Assembly: GCA_032718475.1 (NCBI GenBank)
Contig: JAUCBJ010001945.1
Span: 39,434 to 103,433, forward strand
Direction: 5' to 3'
DNA from: Nemertoderma westbladi
Lineage: Eukaryota > Xenacoelomorpha > Nemertodermatida > Nemertodermatidae
Length of the DNA stretch: 64,000 bases
Program-made: the position numbers and the translations under genes
In this document: in pieces, positions 10,964 to 21,874 of the stretch
Layout: each line of letters begins with the position of its first letter
How positions within the stretch are numbered: the first letter of the stretch is position 1
Notes under the pieces: model-generated
The model's database searches: none
Seen by the model: only the letters and a program-made list of their open reading frames with translations
What the model was told of the DNA's origin: nothing

Positions 10964-12444
10964 AGGAACCGAGAGGTTCATTACTGTAAGAATTGTTGGC
11001 TGATTGACTGGCTGACTGGCTAATCTATAGTCAAAACTACTCTAACGATTTTGATGAAATTTTCACAGCGGCTGGATACCGCGATTCTAAGGTCCCTGGT
11101 ATGTTCCGCTATTTCGTCCATGAGCCGTGGGCTCGAAAAATAGACATAAACGAAAAAACGCCATAGGCGCAATGGTAAAATAACACCAATAACAGCTGGT
11201 GTCGTGATGAAAAATGGCTTATGTAATGGATTTCTACACAAGGCTTAGTATAAATCGATGAGGTTGCCAAGATTATTGTACTCAGTACACCCATACTGTT
11301 TGTTTAGGCCCTAGGACACTCTGTCAAAGCAAATATTAACTGGTTGGTTTAGTTTGAAATCTATTATCGCCTCAGCTGAATTACTCTTCCCAATGCATTC
11401 TATGCGAATATCTCACTCTGCTAATGTAAGCTGAATGACGGTTTAGTACACAGTGTGTTGGCTACATTAATGCCAACATTATTGCAAAATGTTTTATTGT
11501 TGGATTACTCTCTGTCAGTCTCCCCTTCAGAACATTGTATAGGGAATTTACTTTAGTTTACTCTACTGTGCATTCAGCTGAATGGATTTGAGCGATTGCC
11601 AAGTACAGAGTTGGATCATTCTCTGACCATAGGCAAAGACAAATCTTTTTAAAAATATACTTTTTAATGTTTTTTTTTCTGACCAAAAATTTCAAAAAAA
11701 TTTTTTCGTAGTCATTACTGCCAATCGATTCGCCATCAAAAATAACGTAAAAAATTTTTTTTGCAAAATTTTAAATTACTGTAAATTTTTGGCGACTGGG
11801 GGGGGTCAATTTTTTTTGATCCGCTATAACTCCGGAACGCTTTGTCCAAATTCGATGGGGTTTTCATTTTTCAACTTAATTCGATGTCCTCTTTCAGCCT
11901 ATCCATGTTTCGAAACCCCAAACAGCGCCGTTCAAAAATTAATTTTTTCTAGTTCTAGAATTTTACAAATTTCAAAAAAGTTGCAGTATTTTATTAACGC
12001 CTTTACGGAATTCGATAGCGTTTTCGATTTTTATATTAAACGCAATATCCTGAATCTCACTAGCCTAGTTTCGCGTCACCAATGCCAAGATTTCATACTT
12101 TTTGAGGAAAATTTTTCTAGAATAATTTTTATTTAATTACATTTATCGCGATTTCTTATTACTGATTGCACATGAATTGATGGAGTTTTCAATTTATTAA
12201 CTAAACACGATATTGCGCATCGCACCAGCGTGGTTTCGAAATTCCAAAACGAGGTCTTCACTAGTTGCAGGTCGATTTTGTTCTAGAATTGAGCAACTAA
12301 TAATGGATCGAATTTATTAATAATTATTGTATGAAATATGATTGTATTTTTAGATAATTATTAGTTCTATACTAATTATCGTTGTCTCTTTTATTTAAAA
12401 TAAAAAGTCGGTTCCTTATCGGGCCGCTAGGCCCGTCACTAGTT
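10964..12444. mobile_element. Helitron-like nonautonomous element, copy A
   Basis: Starts AGGAACCGAG and ends with CGGTTCCTT followed by a perfect terminal hairpin: CGGGCC at 12420-12425, loop GCTA, GGCCCG at 12430-12435. Internally it shares several blocks with copy B, including CATAAACGAAAAAACGCCATAGGCGCAA split over 11148-11175 and 12642-12670, and the words GGGCTCGAAAAATAG and CTCTAACGATTTTG. Short terminal inverted repeats plus a 3' hairpin and head-to-tail tandem placement fit the Helitron/Helentron style. No protein is encoded, so this is a structural guess. Confidence 0.5.
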
Positions 12445-14028
12445 AGGAACCGAAGGTTACTTTCTGTAAGAATTTGATGTAATAGTAATAGTAATAGTAA
12501 TAATAGTAATATTTTGAAGCGAAATAACATAAAAACGGCTCTAACGATTTTGTTAAAATTTTGCATAACGCAATGTTTTGATGACCACTATCGTTTCCCG
12601 CTGGTCCCATGTCTGTCCATAGAATGTGGGCTCGAAAAATAGTCATAAACGAAAAAACGCCATAGGCGCAATGATAAAACACCAGCTGGAGCGCATGAAA
12701 AATGTATAGAGGGCCTAGTGATTCTATTCAATAGAGAAAGGGCCAACTAACAAGGATGTACTTTCTGTGCCAAGTTTTTAGTTAATCACTCACTCTTTCA
12801 ACCCAGACTATAAGCAAACATTAACTTGGTTAGTAATGTACTATTATCCCATCAGCTGAATAACTCTTCCCCGTGCTTCCTAAGGGAATATCTACAAGGT
12901 GGTGGTGGGTTGTGGGTCAGCGGAATGAATTTTAGTTACACACATAGTGCTGGTTACCGTTAATGGTACTATACTCAGCTAATAATAAAATAATAATTGA
13001 TGTATTTAATAATCCGAGAGGGAGGTGAGTTAATGACTTGCTTGGCAAACATTAATTATATTAATCTGTCAAACCAGAGGGAATACAGAGTGGGATCTAC
13101 AGTACCTGTCTCTGTATAACTTTTTACCCAGCTGATAGCTCCTTTAATCCAACACAAACTGTTGCCCTGGATTCAATGAATGCGAATGTCTATTACAGTA
13201 GGTTCCTGGGAAAAGCTGGCCACCTGAATGACTTTTTAGTTATAGAGTAGTGTACATGAGTGAGGCCTAACTCTTTCAGCGAACAATTATAATTATACTA
13301 TGGCTAGTTATATATTCTGACTTTGGCTTCCGACACACACATACACTGAAACCTACACCTAAGTTCGCTGGTTATTCGCAGTTCTGACTCGCCATATATG
13401 AACCTAACTGTAGGGTACTATTGATAAACTATACTAGTTGCAATGTTCAATTAAAATCAGAGTTTGGAGGTCTAATTATGTTTTGGCAACATTAATACTA
13501 TGAGTGGTGTTTGGTATTATATATAATTTTGATGTAGACAGGATATGTTGCCCTAACTGCTTTAATAATTACTAGGAACAGATTTTGAGATATATGAGTT
13601 TCTTTTCCCTAAATTGAGAATTTAACATTGAGGCGGGATATTAATTTGCCAAGGTGGGTTTTGCGTCCACTTCCCACCCTGTCTCCTTTGTTCACTACCT
13701 TGGTGCAATTTTTTATTATAAATGCTGAACATACGTGCAAATTACAGTATTAGTATAGGTAGTGCTGGCTGATACTGGGTGCTCATATTTGCAACCATTT
13801 GTAACAAATTGTAACCAGGGACATCAATTCGTGACAAGGTGCTCATATTTTTAACCAAACACAATGATTCGTAATGCGGAAATACAGATTTGTAACCAGG
13901 CGCTCAGATTCGAAACTGGTTTAGAGATGATATCCTGAAAAAAATAGTTAGCGGCTTATGGCTGGTAAAAATATTAGTTTCGGTTTGGTTTAACTTCGGT
14001 TCCTTCACGGCGTCTCGACGCCGTCTTT
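12445..14028. mobile_element. Helitron-like nonautonomous element, copy B
   Basis: Begins AGGAACCGAAGG directly after copy A and ends CTTCGGTTCCT (13994-14004), an 11-bp inverted terminal match. A hairpin follows, ACGGCGTCTCGACGCCGT at 14007-14024. Its stem sequence differs from that of copy A but is just as self-complementary. It shares internal blocks with copy A and with the fragment at 1890-2296. Confidence 0.5.
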
Positions 14029-14529
14029 AATGTAATGTTATTATAATCATTTTTATTCAATTTTATTTAGTAGAATGTTATTTTAGTGATTATTTAGTAG
14101 ATTAGTGCAATATATTAGTGTTTATTACGTACGTAATTACTTATAATATACATTTAGTGCGACGGCGAGAAAATAATTATTTTTCTCTTTCCTTACTGTC
14201 CGTATCATATTATAAATACGTGACTACAGTAAGATGAAATGTCCGTACTTATGTCCGATTTTTATGAAATAATAAATAAAATAAAATTAAAGTACAATAA
14301 GGCCACTACTATATTCAAGTATTATTGGTAGGCAGAGTGTTGGGAATGCAAAGTTCAGATCCTCGTGTCTCGGCTAAACCAAGCTCTGGGTAGACCTTGG
14401 AAACGACTTGCCTCTTCACACTGACATTGCTTCGTGCGATATTGCTCTTCTACCTTATATTAAATAATACATATAGTAGCGTGATGTCCCTATAACAGTA
14501 GCGTAAAACGCAAATAAATTTGTTAAACT

Positions 14530-14820
14530 TTTGACCATCTGTAATTCTAGTCGATTAAGATATCGCGGCACCCACCGATATACTTGAAAGACAAATTCTA
14601 GAATCAGTGGTTAACGTCCCCAGACAAGATCTGGAATAAATCGGTGCCCATCTTAAATATTAATTTAATATTTATTAAAATCTGTAAAATTCAGATCCGT
14701 TAACAATTCTAGTCGATTAAGATATCGTAGCACTTACCGATACTCTTAAAAGACAAATTTCATAGAATTAAGGATCCTATGTCCCCAGACCTGCTCTGGA
14801 ATCAAATTGTGTCAATTTTA
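14530..14820. repeat. Diverged ~170-bp tandem duplication
   Basis: Two copies share TTCTAGTCGATTAAGATATCG, an ACCGATA block, AAAGACAAATT and GTCCCCAGAC, about 170 bp apart. Confidence 0.7.
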
Positions 14821-15512
14821 ACATCAAATAATAAAATTCACGGGAATAAATTTAAATTCATATTTTAAATAAATTTCATAAATTGTCATTTTGTACAATT
14901 TATAACATTCCCAAAATTCCATTAATTAATAGATCATGGGAGCGGAGATTCATCCTATTGAGTGTATTAGAGTGCGAGAATCTCCAACATATAGTCAATA
15001 GCCGATAAAATTAATAAAATCATGCATAAAGAGGATATTGACAATTAAAGAATTATTATTAAATAGCATCCCAGATCTGTATGCATGAGAATTACCCTAA
15101 TTCTACCGCTAGCATTCCATAATGTCACCATAGCAACACCCACGCTAGAATTAGAGGCAAGTTAAAAGAGTTAAAAGTAAAAAGTACAATTGGTGACAGT
15201 TGTGTGGAATTTGTGCGTTTGTAGGTGAATGTTACTGCTAAGGTGTGTTTACAGTAGCTAGTCGCAATTGTGAAAGTAACCCAACTCTCCTATAGAAAGA
15301 ACCTAAAGTGGATTCAAGCCTTTGGGACGGACAGTGGAGTGACTTGTGCCGGTTGTCGTTGTCGTACTGTTGCTACATGTTGGCGTAAACACCGCGACAA
15401 CGGTACATCGGCGCTGAGGATCCCACTGTCCGGGGGCAAAGAGAGGTAGGCAGCGACGTCCGCTCGCCTAAACATAAACTCATTTCGATATTAACAAACT
15501 CAGATAGCAGAT

Positions 15513-15911
15513 ATGACGGAGTTGATAGAAGATGATCTTGGTATCAAGGAGCGATATACTCTACCTTTGCAAGCATTTGTGGATAGCTTAATACGCGGTG
15601 AAGCCGATCCAACCATTACGGAGGACGATGGTCGTTATATCGAACCGCCGATGTCCCAAGAGCAACTTGCGCGTGAATTGGACTATCGAAAATCCACCGC
15701 GCGCTATACGCATCGTAATAGTACGTATATGGACTTCCTAACTACCGGCCATCCTATCGATTTACCTGATACGGACGATGTAGACACCGAAAGGGAAATG
15801 GTTCTATTTAAATATCATACCCAGCGGAGTCGTAACGATAAACCGAGAATAGATCACGAAAATTCTATTCGTAACAGACTGGGAAGACGAACCAATATGC
15901 CTAGAATCTGA
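15513..15911 (+). CDS. Unrecognised 132-residue frame before the zinc-knuckle frame
   Basis: The ATG at 15513 opens a 132-residue acidic-to-neutral frame without membrane segments, ending in a basic RRTNMPRI just before a TGA. It is in the same frame as the zinc-knuckle sequence that follows; only TGA (15909-15911) and TAG (15924-15926) separate them. Codon use here (many CGT, CGC, GCG codons) resembles the downstream frame and differs from the Gag region. The two are therefore probably parts of one protein, separated by mutation, readthrough or an unseen splice. No homology recognised. Confidence 0.5.
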   Translation: MTELIEDDLGIKERYTLPLQAFVDSLIRGEADPTITEDDGRYIEPPMSQEQLARELDYRKSTARYTHRNSTYMDFLTTGHPIDLPDTDDVDTEREMVLFKYHTQRSRNDKPRIDHENSIRNRLGRRTNMPRI

Positions 15912-15926
15912 GGAGATTCAGCCTAG

Positions 15927-16961
15927 CGCGCCCGGAACAGCGACAACGATTACATCCTAGAATGGTATCAAGGTCCACAGTGTCTCACTGCGTACGATTA
16001 TCGCCATGCCAACTATGTTTCTCGGCAACGTTGTCGGTTATGCGCATCGAGAGACCATGTTACGCCCATGGACACAAACGTCCGCTGTTCCTATTTCCAC
16101 GAACAACCGGCGATGGAAATTTATTGCGCGTATTGCAGATTTAATAATTTGCATATTTTTGCGGTTTGCCCTCAATTTATGACTCAATGTCACCATTGTC
16201 AACTAAAGGGACACGCCAGTTTCGATTGCCCTTTTAATCACGATTTGAAAAGCGTAGATGAAATGATCACACTACGTTACATCAGAGCTTGGGAAGCGAA
16301 CGCTAATTTACATTGTGATTCGCGCCATCGTTATTATCCTGGACGCGCTTACGAAGGAATTTATGCGTTCCATCCTTATCTATTCGCTTCTGTCGAACAG
16401 AAATCACGCATATCGAGTTACGAACTACTGAAGCGCGTCGGAGAATGTATTTCAACTAAATTCGTACGCAAATTTCTCAGGAGTGTTAATCCTAGCGACC
16501 TTCATTCCTATAACTTAATCAATTATATCCGTCAGGATCCGGACTATGGAGACTTGTTTGTTAACTCACACCCCGAGTTACAGGAAGTACATCGACGGCC
16601 TTACGAATACCGAGCCCGCGAACGCGAGTTGGAAAGGACCATTAAACCCCGGAGGTTTCTAACTGCCTATGGTCCATCCACGGCCCTCGTTCAGACCACT
16701 CGTAAAGGACCCGTAAGAGCGGCTGTCTTGAAACGAGCTCTCAAAGCCGTTAGACCCCTCTCCCCGGACGTTGATGTCAATCAACCCGGTACTTCGACTG
16801 GCGGATACACCGACCATAATCCTACACCCTCTGATGCAATCATATTGCACCCTTCACCCGGGGGTTATAGCCCTCCTTGTAAAGTGGCTCGCCCCAAAGA
16901 GAAAAGGACTCTGGCTAGCTTTAAAAAACTGCGTAAACGCCGTCCGCGCAAGAAAGACTAA
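15927..16961 (+). CDS. Unrecognised zinc-knuckle protein of the LTR element
   Basis: The frame is open from 15927 to the TAA at 16959-16961. Its first ATG is at 16068 (297 residues), but the Cys-rich part begins upstream of it (CRLCASRDH near 16032). Two knuckles are visible: CAYCRFNNLHIFAVC (C-X2-C-X5-H-X4-C) and CHHCQLKGHASFDC (C-X2-C-X4-H-X4-C), separated by six residues. That is the same pairing and spacing as in the Gypsy polyprotein at 51.9-55.3 kb. A middle part with many aromatic residues follows, then a Lys/Arg-rich tail ending RKRRPRKKD. Likely role: nucleic-acid binding, possibly nucleocapsid-like or nuclear. It lies 78 bp before the 3' LTR. Not recognised as Env, integrase or any known accessory gene. 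Confidence 0.6.
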   Translation, partial: RARNSDNDYILEWYQGPQCLTAYDYRHANYVSRQRCRLCASRDHVTPMDTNVRCSYFHEQPAMEIYCAYCRFNNLHIFAVCPQFMTQCHHCQLKGHASFDCPFNHDLKSVDEMITLRYIRAWEANANLHCDSRHRYYPGRAYEGIYAFHPYLFASVEQKSRISSYELLKRVGECISTKFVRKFLRSVNPSDLHSYNLINYIRQDPDYGDLFVNSHPELQEVHRRPYEYRARERELERTIKPRRFLTAYGPSTALVQTTRKGPVRAAVLKRALKAVRPLSPDVDVNQPGTSTGGYTDHNPTPSDAIILHPSPGGYSPPCKVARPKEKRTLASFKKLRKRRPRKKD

Positions 16962-17039
16962 CTGTTTAGAGTATTTACGTATATTAGAAACTGTGATTTT
17001 GTATATTTTATAGACTCAAATCCCATTTTCTGGGAGCGG

Positions 17040-18295
17040 TGTAAAAGCTTCTGTGGGATATAACTGGCCCCTTTTGCTTCGCAATCCAGTTTCCCCCCAG
17101 GCGCTGGAATACTCTAAAAAGGTTCTCTAACTGTACATATATTCCCCTCGCCTGCAAGGTACCGTTACAGGTGTTTTAACGGACATAAAAGTCATTCTGC
17201 TATATACGTGTTTTGGCGGACATGGTAAGGCAAAAATCCTGCAATGCACCAACTACCTTTCACAGCTTAGCCGTGATGATTCATATTACGACATCTAACA
17301 GCTGGTTGCTGACATGGAAACAGCCATTGGACGCATGGTTCTTTGTTTGGCTTGAGCCAATCAGAGCGATTTTTCCTGTCGACGTGTAGCTTTTCGGCCG
17401 ATCATAAGGAGAGTGTTCAGTCTTACTGTTTTCACTTGATACTTTGTTGTTATTGCTGTCTAAGCCAGAAACACCGGCTCTAGAGTTAATTCTTTTCATA
17501 CTTTAAGAAGAAACATTAGTAGGCTTAAATTATAGAGCGTATGACTGTTATCAGTCAAATCCATTCACAATTCAATACTTTGTTGTTATTACTGTTCAAC
17601 ATACATTATTATACTGCTATTTACTGTTGTGTTTGGTTGAATATTATTTGGAGAACATATATAAAGAACCCAAATTTCCCAATTTTCTTGATACACTACA
17701 GGTTAGAGAGACGGGTTATATATAGCGATTGCGACTTATATTGTTGTGGTTTGTAGTGAATTTAATGCTATTTGATAAGCACTACATTGGTCCGTTGCTA
17801 TTCCCTTTATATATGATAAAATACATTGACGGGCGGCAAATTAGTGAGCAGTATTGTGTGTTACCGGTAGTGTGCATGATTGTGACCGATAACTAAGCAT
17901 TTCCTAAAGAATGCGCCTCATACGTGAATCTTAAGCCTTACCGACTTACCGTTGTGATTAGTATAAGTCATATCTCTGTTTACTTAGATAGAGCGCCACG
18001 TCCTAAAAGGAACTGTTAATATTTCCCGAAAGTGAATAATATTAGTCAGAAATTAATTATTAATGATCAATCGAATAATACAATACCGTAAGCTTCACTG
18101 CAATAATAATCTAAGCCGACAGAATCCAGTCTCCCGGGATTATCCAGCGGGTGAATGGACGCGCACTAGGCTGGCTTCTGCTAATGTTGTGTTTATTGGT
18201 ATTAAATATTGTCATCTTCTAGAGTCGATTTATAAACCAAAAGACATATAAATTTTGGCAGGTTAAACTGCTAAAGGTCTTCAAAAGCGCGTACA
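17040..18295 (+). repeat. 3' LTR
   Basis: 1256 bp, the same length as the 5' LTR, with one substitution noticed by eye. It is followed by the CCATG target duplication (18296-18300). Confidence 0.93.
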
Positions 18296-18470
18296 CCATG
18301 GAAAGCGTAGTCGTGGACGACCGGCTATACAGTAACATATATCGACCAGCTTGAAAGGGATATTGAACTTGGGAGAAACGAAATTGCGACAACTATGGAG
18401 AATCGGAAAGCCTGGAAGGATCTCATTTCCACTATCCGAGTTCGCTCACCTATAAATTAGTAGTAGTACA
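18296..18470 (+). mobile_element. LINE fragment, right part
   Basis: Resumes the LINE exactly where the left fragment stopped. It matches 48416-48570, from GGAAAGCGTAGTCGTGGACG to the TAGTAGTAGTA 3' tail, with a few substitutions and a 1-nt change near 18333. With 3372-3504 it shows that the LTR element landed in a pre-existing LINE copy. Confidence 0.9.
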
Positions 18471-18524
18471 TGTAAAGTTACAACGACGCGGAGCGCACAC
18501 TGCGTAAGCGGTGATAGGCTTACA

Positions 18525-20708
18525 CCGCGCTAACTAACCATTGGGATGCAGCATCGTGTACTCTAGTAACTAACCATTAGGGTGCAGCTCATCATGTACA
18601 CTAGTAACATACCAGTGGGATGTATCATCGTGTACACTAGTAATTAACGAGTGGGATGCAGTATCGTGTACACTAGTAACTAACCATTGGGGTGTAGCTC
18701 ATCATGTACACTGGTAACTAACCATTGGGGTGCATCTCATCATGTACACTAGTAACTAACCATTGGGGTGCAGCTCATCATGTACACTAGTAACTAACCG
18801 GTGGGATGCAGCATCGTGTAAACTAGTAACTAACCATTGGGTGCAACTCATCATGTACACTAGTAACTATCCATTGGGATGTTGCACCGTGTACACTAGT
18901 AACTAACCAGTGGGATGCAGCATCGTGTACACTAGTAACTAACCATTGGGGTGCAGCTCATCCTGTACACTAGTAACTAACCGGTGGGATGCAGCATCGT
19001 GTACACTAGTAACTAACCAGTGGGATGCAGCATCGTGTACACTAGTAACTAACCATTGGGTGCAGCTCATCATGTACACTAGTAACTAACCATTGGGATG
19101 CAGCACCATGTACACTAGTAACTAACCAGTGGGATGCAGCATCATGTACACTAGTAACTGACCATTGGGGTGCAGCTCATAATGTACACTAGTAACTAAC
19201 CGGTGGGATGCAGCATCGTGTACACTAGAAACTAACCAGTGGGATGCAGCATCGTGTAAACTAGTAACTAACCATTGGGGTGCAGCTCATAATGTACACT
19301 AGTAACTAACCATTGGGATGCAGCACCGTGTACACTAGTAACTAATCAGTGGAATGCAGCATCGTGTACACTAGTAACTAACCATTGGGGTGCAGCTCAT
19401 CATGTACACTAGTAACTAACCGGTGGGATGCAGCATCGTGTACACTAGTAACTAACCAGTGGGATGCAGCATCGTGTACACTAGTAACTAACCATTGGGG
19501 TGCAGCATCATGTACACTAGTAACTAACCATTGGGGTGCAGCTCATCATGTACACTAGTAACTGACCATTGGGGTGCAGCTCATAATGTACACTAGTAAC
19601 TAACCGGTGGGATGCAGCATCGTGTACACTAGAAACTAACCAGTGGGATGCAGCATCGTGTAAACTAGTAACTAACCATTGGGGTGCAGCTCATCATGTA
19701 CACTAGTAACTAACCATTGGGATGCAGCACCGTGTAAACTAGTAACTAATCAGTGGAATGCAGCATCGTGTACACTAGTAACTAACCATTGGGGTGCAGC
19801 TCATCATGTACACTAGTAACTAACCGGTGGGATGCAGCATCGTGTACACTAGTAACTAACCAGTGGGATGCAGCATCGTGTACACTAGTAACTAACCATT
19901 GGGGTGCAGCTCATCATGTACACTAGTAACTAACCAGTGGGATGCAATATCGTGTACACTAGTAACTAACCATTGGGATGCAGCATCGTGTAAATTAATA
20001 ACTAACCAGTGGGTTGCAGCATCGTGTACACTAGTAACTAACCGGTGGGATGCAGCATCGTGTACACTAGTAACAAACCAGTGGGATGGAGCATCATGAA
20101 CACTAGTAACTAACCAGTGGGATGCAGCATCGTGTACACTAGTAACTAACCGGTGGGATGCAGCATCGTGTACAATATTAACTAACTAGTGAGATGCAGC
20201 ATCGTGTACACTATTAACTAACCAGTGGGATGCAGCATCGTGTACACTATTAACTAACTGGTGGGATGCAGCATGGTGTACACTAGTAACTAACCGGTGG
20301 GATGCAGCATCATATACACTAGTAACTAACCTTTGGGATGCAGCATCGTGCACACTAGTAACTAACCCGTGGGATGCAACATCGTGTACACTAGAAACTA
20401 ACCAGTGGGATGCAATATCGTGTACACTAGAAACTAACCAGTGGGATATTGCAACATGTACACTAGTAACTAACCGGTGGGATGCAGCATCGTGTACACT
20501 AGTAACTAACCAGTGGATGCAGCATTATTTACACTAGTAACTAACCAGTGGGATACAGCAACATGTACACTAGTAACTAACCGGTGGGATGCAGCAGCGT
20601 GTACACTAGTGATTAACTGGTGGGATGCAGCATCGTGTACACTAGTAACTAACCAGTGGGATGCAGCATCGTGTACACTAGTAACTAACCGATGGGATGC
20701 AGCATCGT
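18525..20708. repeat. 36-39-bp satellite array
   Basis: About 58 copies of CACTAGTAACTAACCAGTGG followed by GATGCAGCATCGTGTA, with a longer variant ending GGTGCAGCTCATCATGTA. The two variants alternate in blocks (for example 19160-19400 resembles 19560-19780), which indicates higher-order duplication. Short open frames in it are by-products of the 36-bp period. Confidence 0.95.
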
Positions 20709-21874
20709 AAGTTACAGTGCCATTAGTGATTGTTTTTCTTGCGAAATCTCTAATTTGTCACAAAATGTGCCCGAAAAGTTATAGAAAAAACACCAATCCC
20801 CCCATATTTATCAATACCGCTTTGATAAATTGGATAAAACCATGCTGCGCACATGCTCGAAATGAAACTAAATTTGGAAAAAGTGTTGTTGCTGATTTGG
20901 AATCGGCATGTATTTCTGTTTCATTTTCAGATAAGGAATATTACTAAATTATATTACTATTCATTCAAACTATCTTCAATAAAGAATACGGTATTCAGGT
21001 GACAGTCGAAATTTATTGGAAATTTTATATTTTGTATTTTTAATTTTTTAGTGTATTATTGTGCTTAATTCGTTCTCCTAACCTCCACAGATACTAATTC
21101 GTTTATTTAGATTCTCAGCCCGTCTGTAACCTGGCTAATTGCTTTTAACAAGCATCTGGTATTCTCCATCAAGGGGAAACTCCAGTATACTTTGGTATAC
21201 TGGTATACTTTTTATGGGCCCTTATTGTTTGTGGGTTTATGCGTTAATGGCATATTATTTATTACAAGTATGTGAGGGCAGTAAGTCCACTAAATTCAGA
21301 TGAGCTTTTTCTGCGAGGAGTATAATTAATTAGTGGACTAAGTCAAGTCATTCGCCCCCTAGCGGTCGACATAATAACTAGAGAGGTTTGTCTGTGTGTA
21401 TAATTTCTAAACTTGTGATAGACACAAGTCTACATATTACATTTCAACAAAGATAAACGATTTATTAGCCTTCATACATTTCCAACGACGACAACGACAA
21501 TGCGTCCACTACGGTAAGGCTCACCAGGACTTACGTGGCTCGCCCCACAGCTGATCTTGTCTCACTTATTTCAGAATTTCATCAAAATGTCCCATTTAAA
21601 ATTCAGGAAAAGTTAAAGGGACTTGGTACACGAATACAATATAATTTGTTTCATGTTTTTGTGGAAATAAAATATGTTTCGTTACAGTTGGAGGTGTCGT
21701 TGAGATTACAAATAACGTTCTTAAATTATACAAACGAAAGATCAACTGTTACTATTCACTTAATCAATTAATTGATAAACTAAAAGCACAACGTGGCTAA
21801 TCTACAACGAATTACGTTGGCTGGCGAAGTTATTGCGACGCTATAAATATTATATCTAGAAAAAATGGGAGCCG
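20709..21874. other. Intergenic DNA, no gene supported
   Basis: Moderately AT-rich. Frames at 20717-20947 and 21535-21771 are open but lack an ATG in good context and any recognisable motif. A GTATACTGGTATACT cluster lies near 21192-21210. It includes the 3' flank of SAMM50; no AATAAA is seen on the minus strand close to the stop. Confidence 0.5.

Larger units (their letters stand above)
10889..15512. other. Noncoding middle of the LTR element
   Basis: No coding frame. It contains two tandem Helitron-like copies (10964-12444 and 12445-14028, listed separately), a diverged duplication of about 170 bp (14530-14650 against 14700-14815, sharing TTCTAGTCGATTAAGATATCG), and AT-rich sequence. The 500 bp before 15513 is more GC-balanced and may be the leader of the downstream frame. 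Confidence 0.6.
3505..18295 (+). mobile_element. 14.8-kb BEL/Pao-related LTR retrotransposon
   Basis: Two 1256-bp LTRs (3505-4760 and 17040-18295) start TGTAAAAGC and end GCGTACA. They are flanked by the 5-bp duplication CCATG. Comparing them by eye I found one substitution (C near 3617, T near 17152), so the insertion is recent. The body holds a duplicated leader, a BEL/Pao-type Gag region with a retropepsin domain, a 4.6-kb noncoding part with two Helitron-like inserts, and a zinc-knuckle frame beside the 3' LTR. No RT, RNase H or integrase remains, so the element would have to be mobilised by a partner. A purine-rich GGGAGCGG at 17032-17039 abuts the 3' LTR where a polypurine tract is expected. 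Confidence 0.9.

Noticed and set aside
18525-20708. CRISPR-like array
   Set aside because: Units are contiguous satellite repeats without unique spacers, in a eukaryotic genome.
20717-20947. Open frame after the satellite
   Set aside because: Begins with GTG, has no clear domain, and codon content resembles the AT-rich background.
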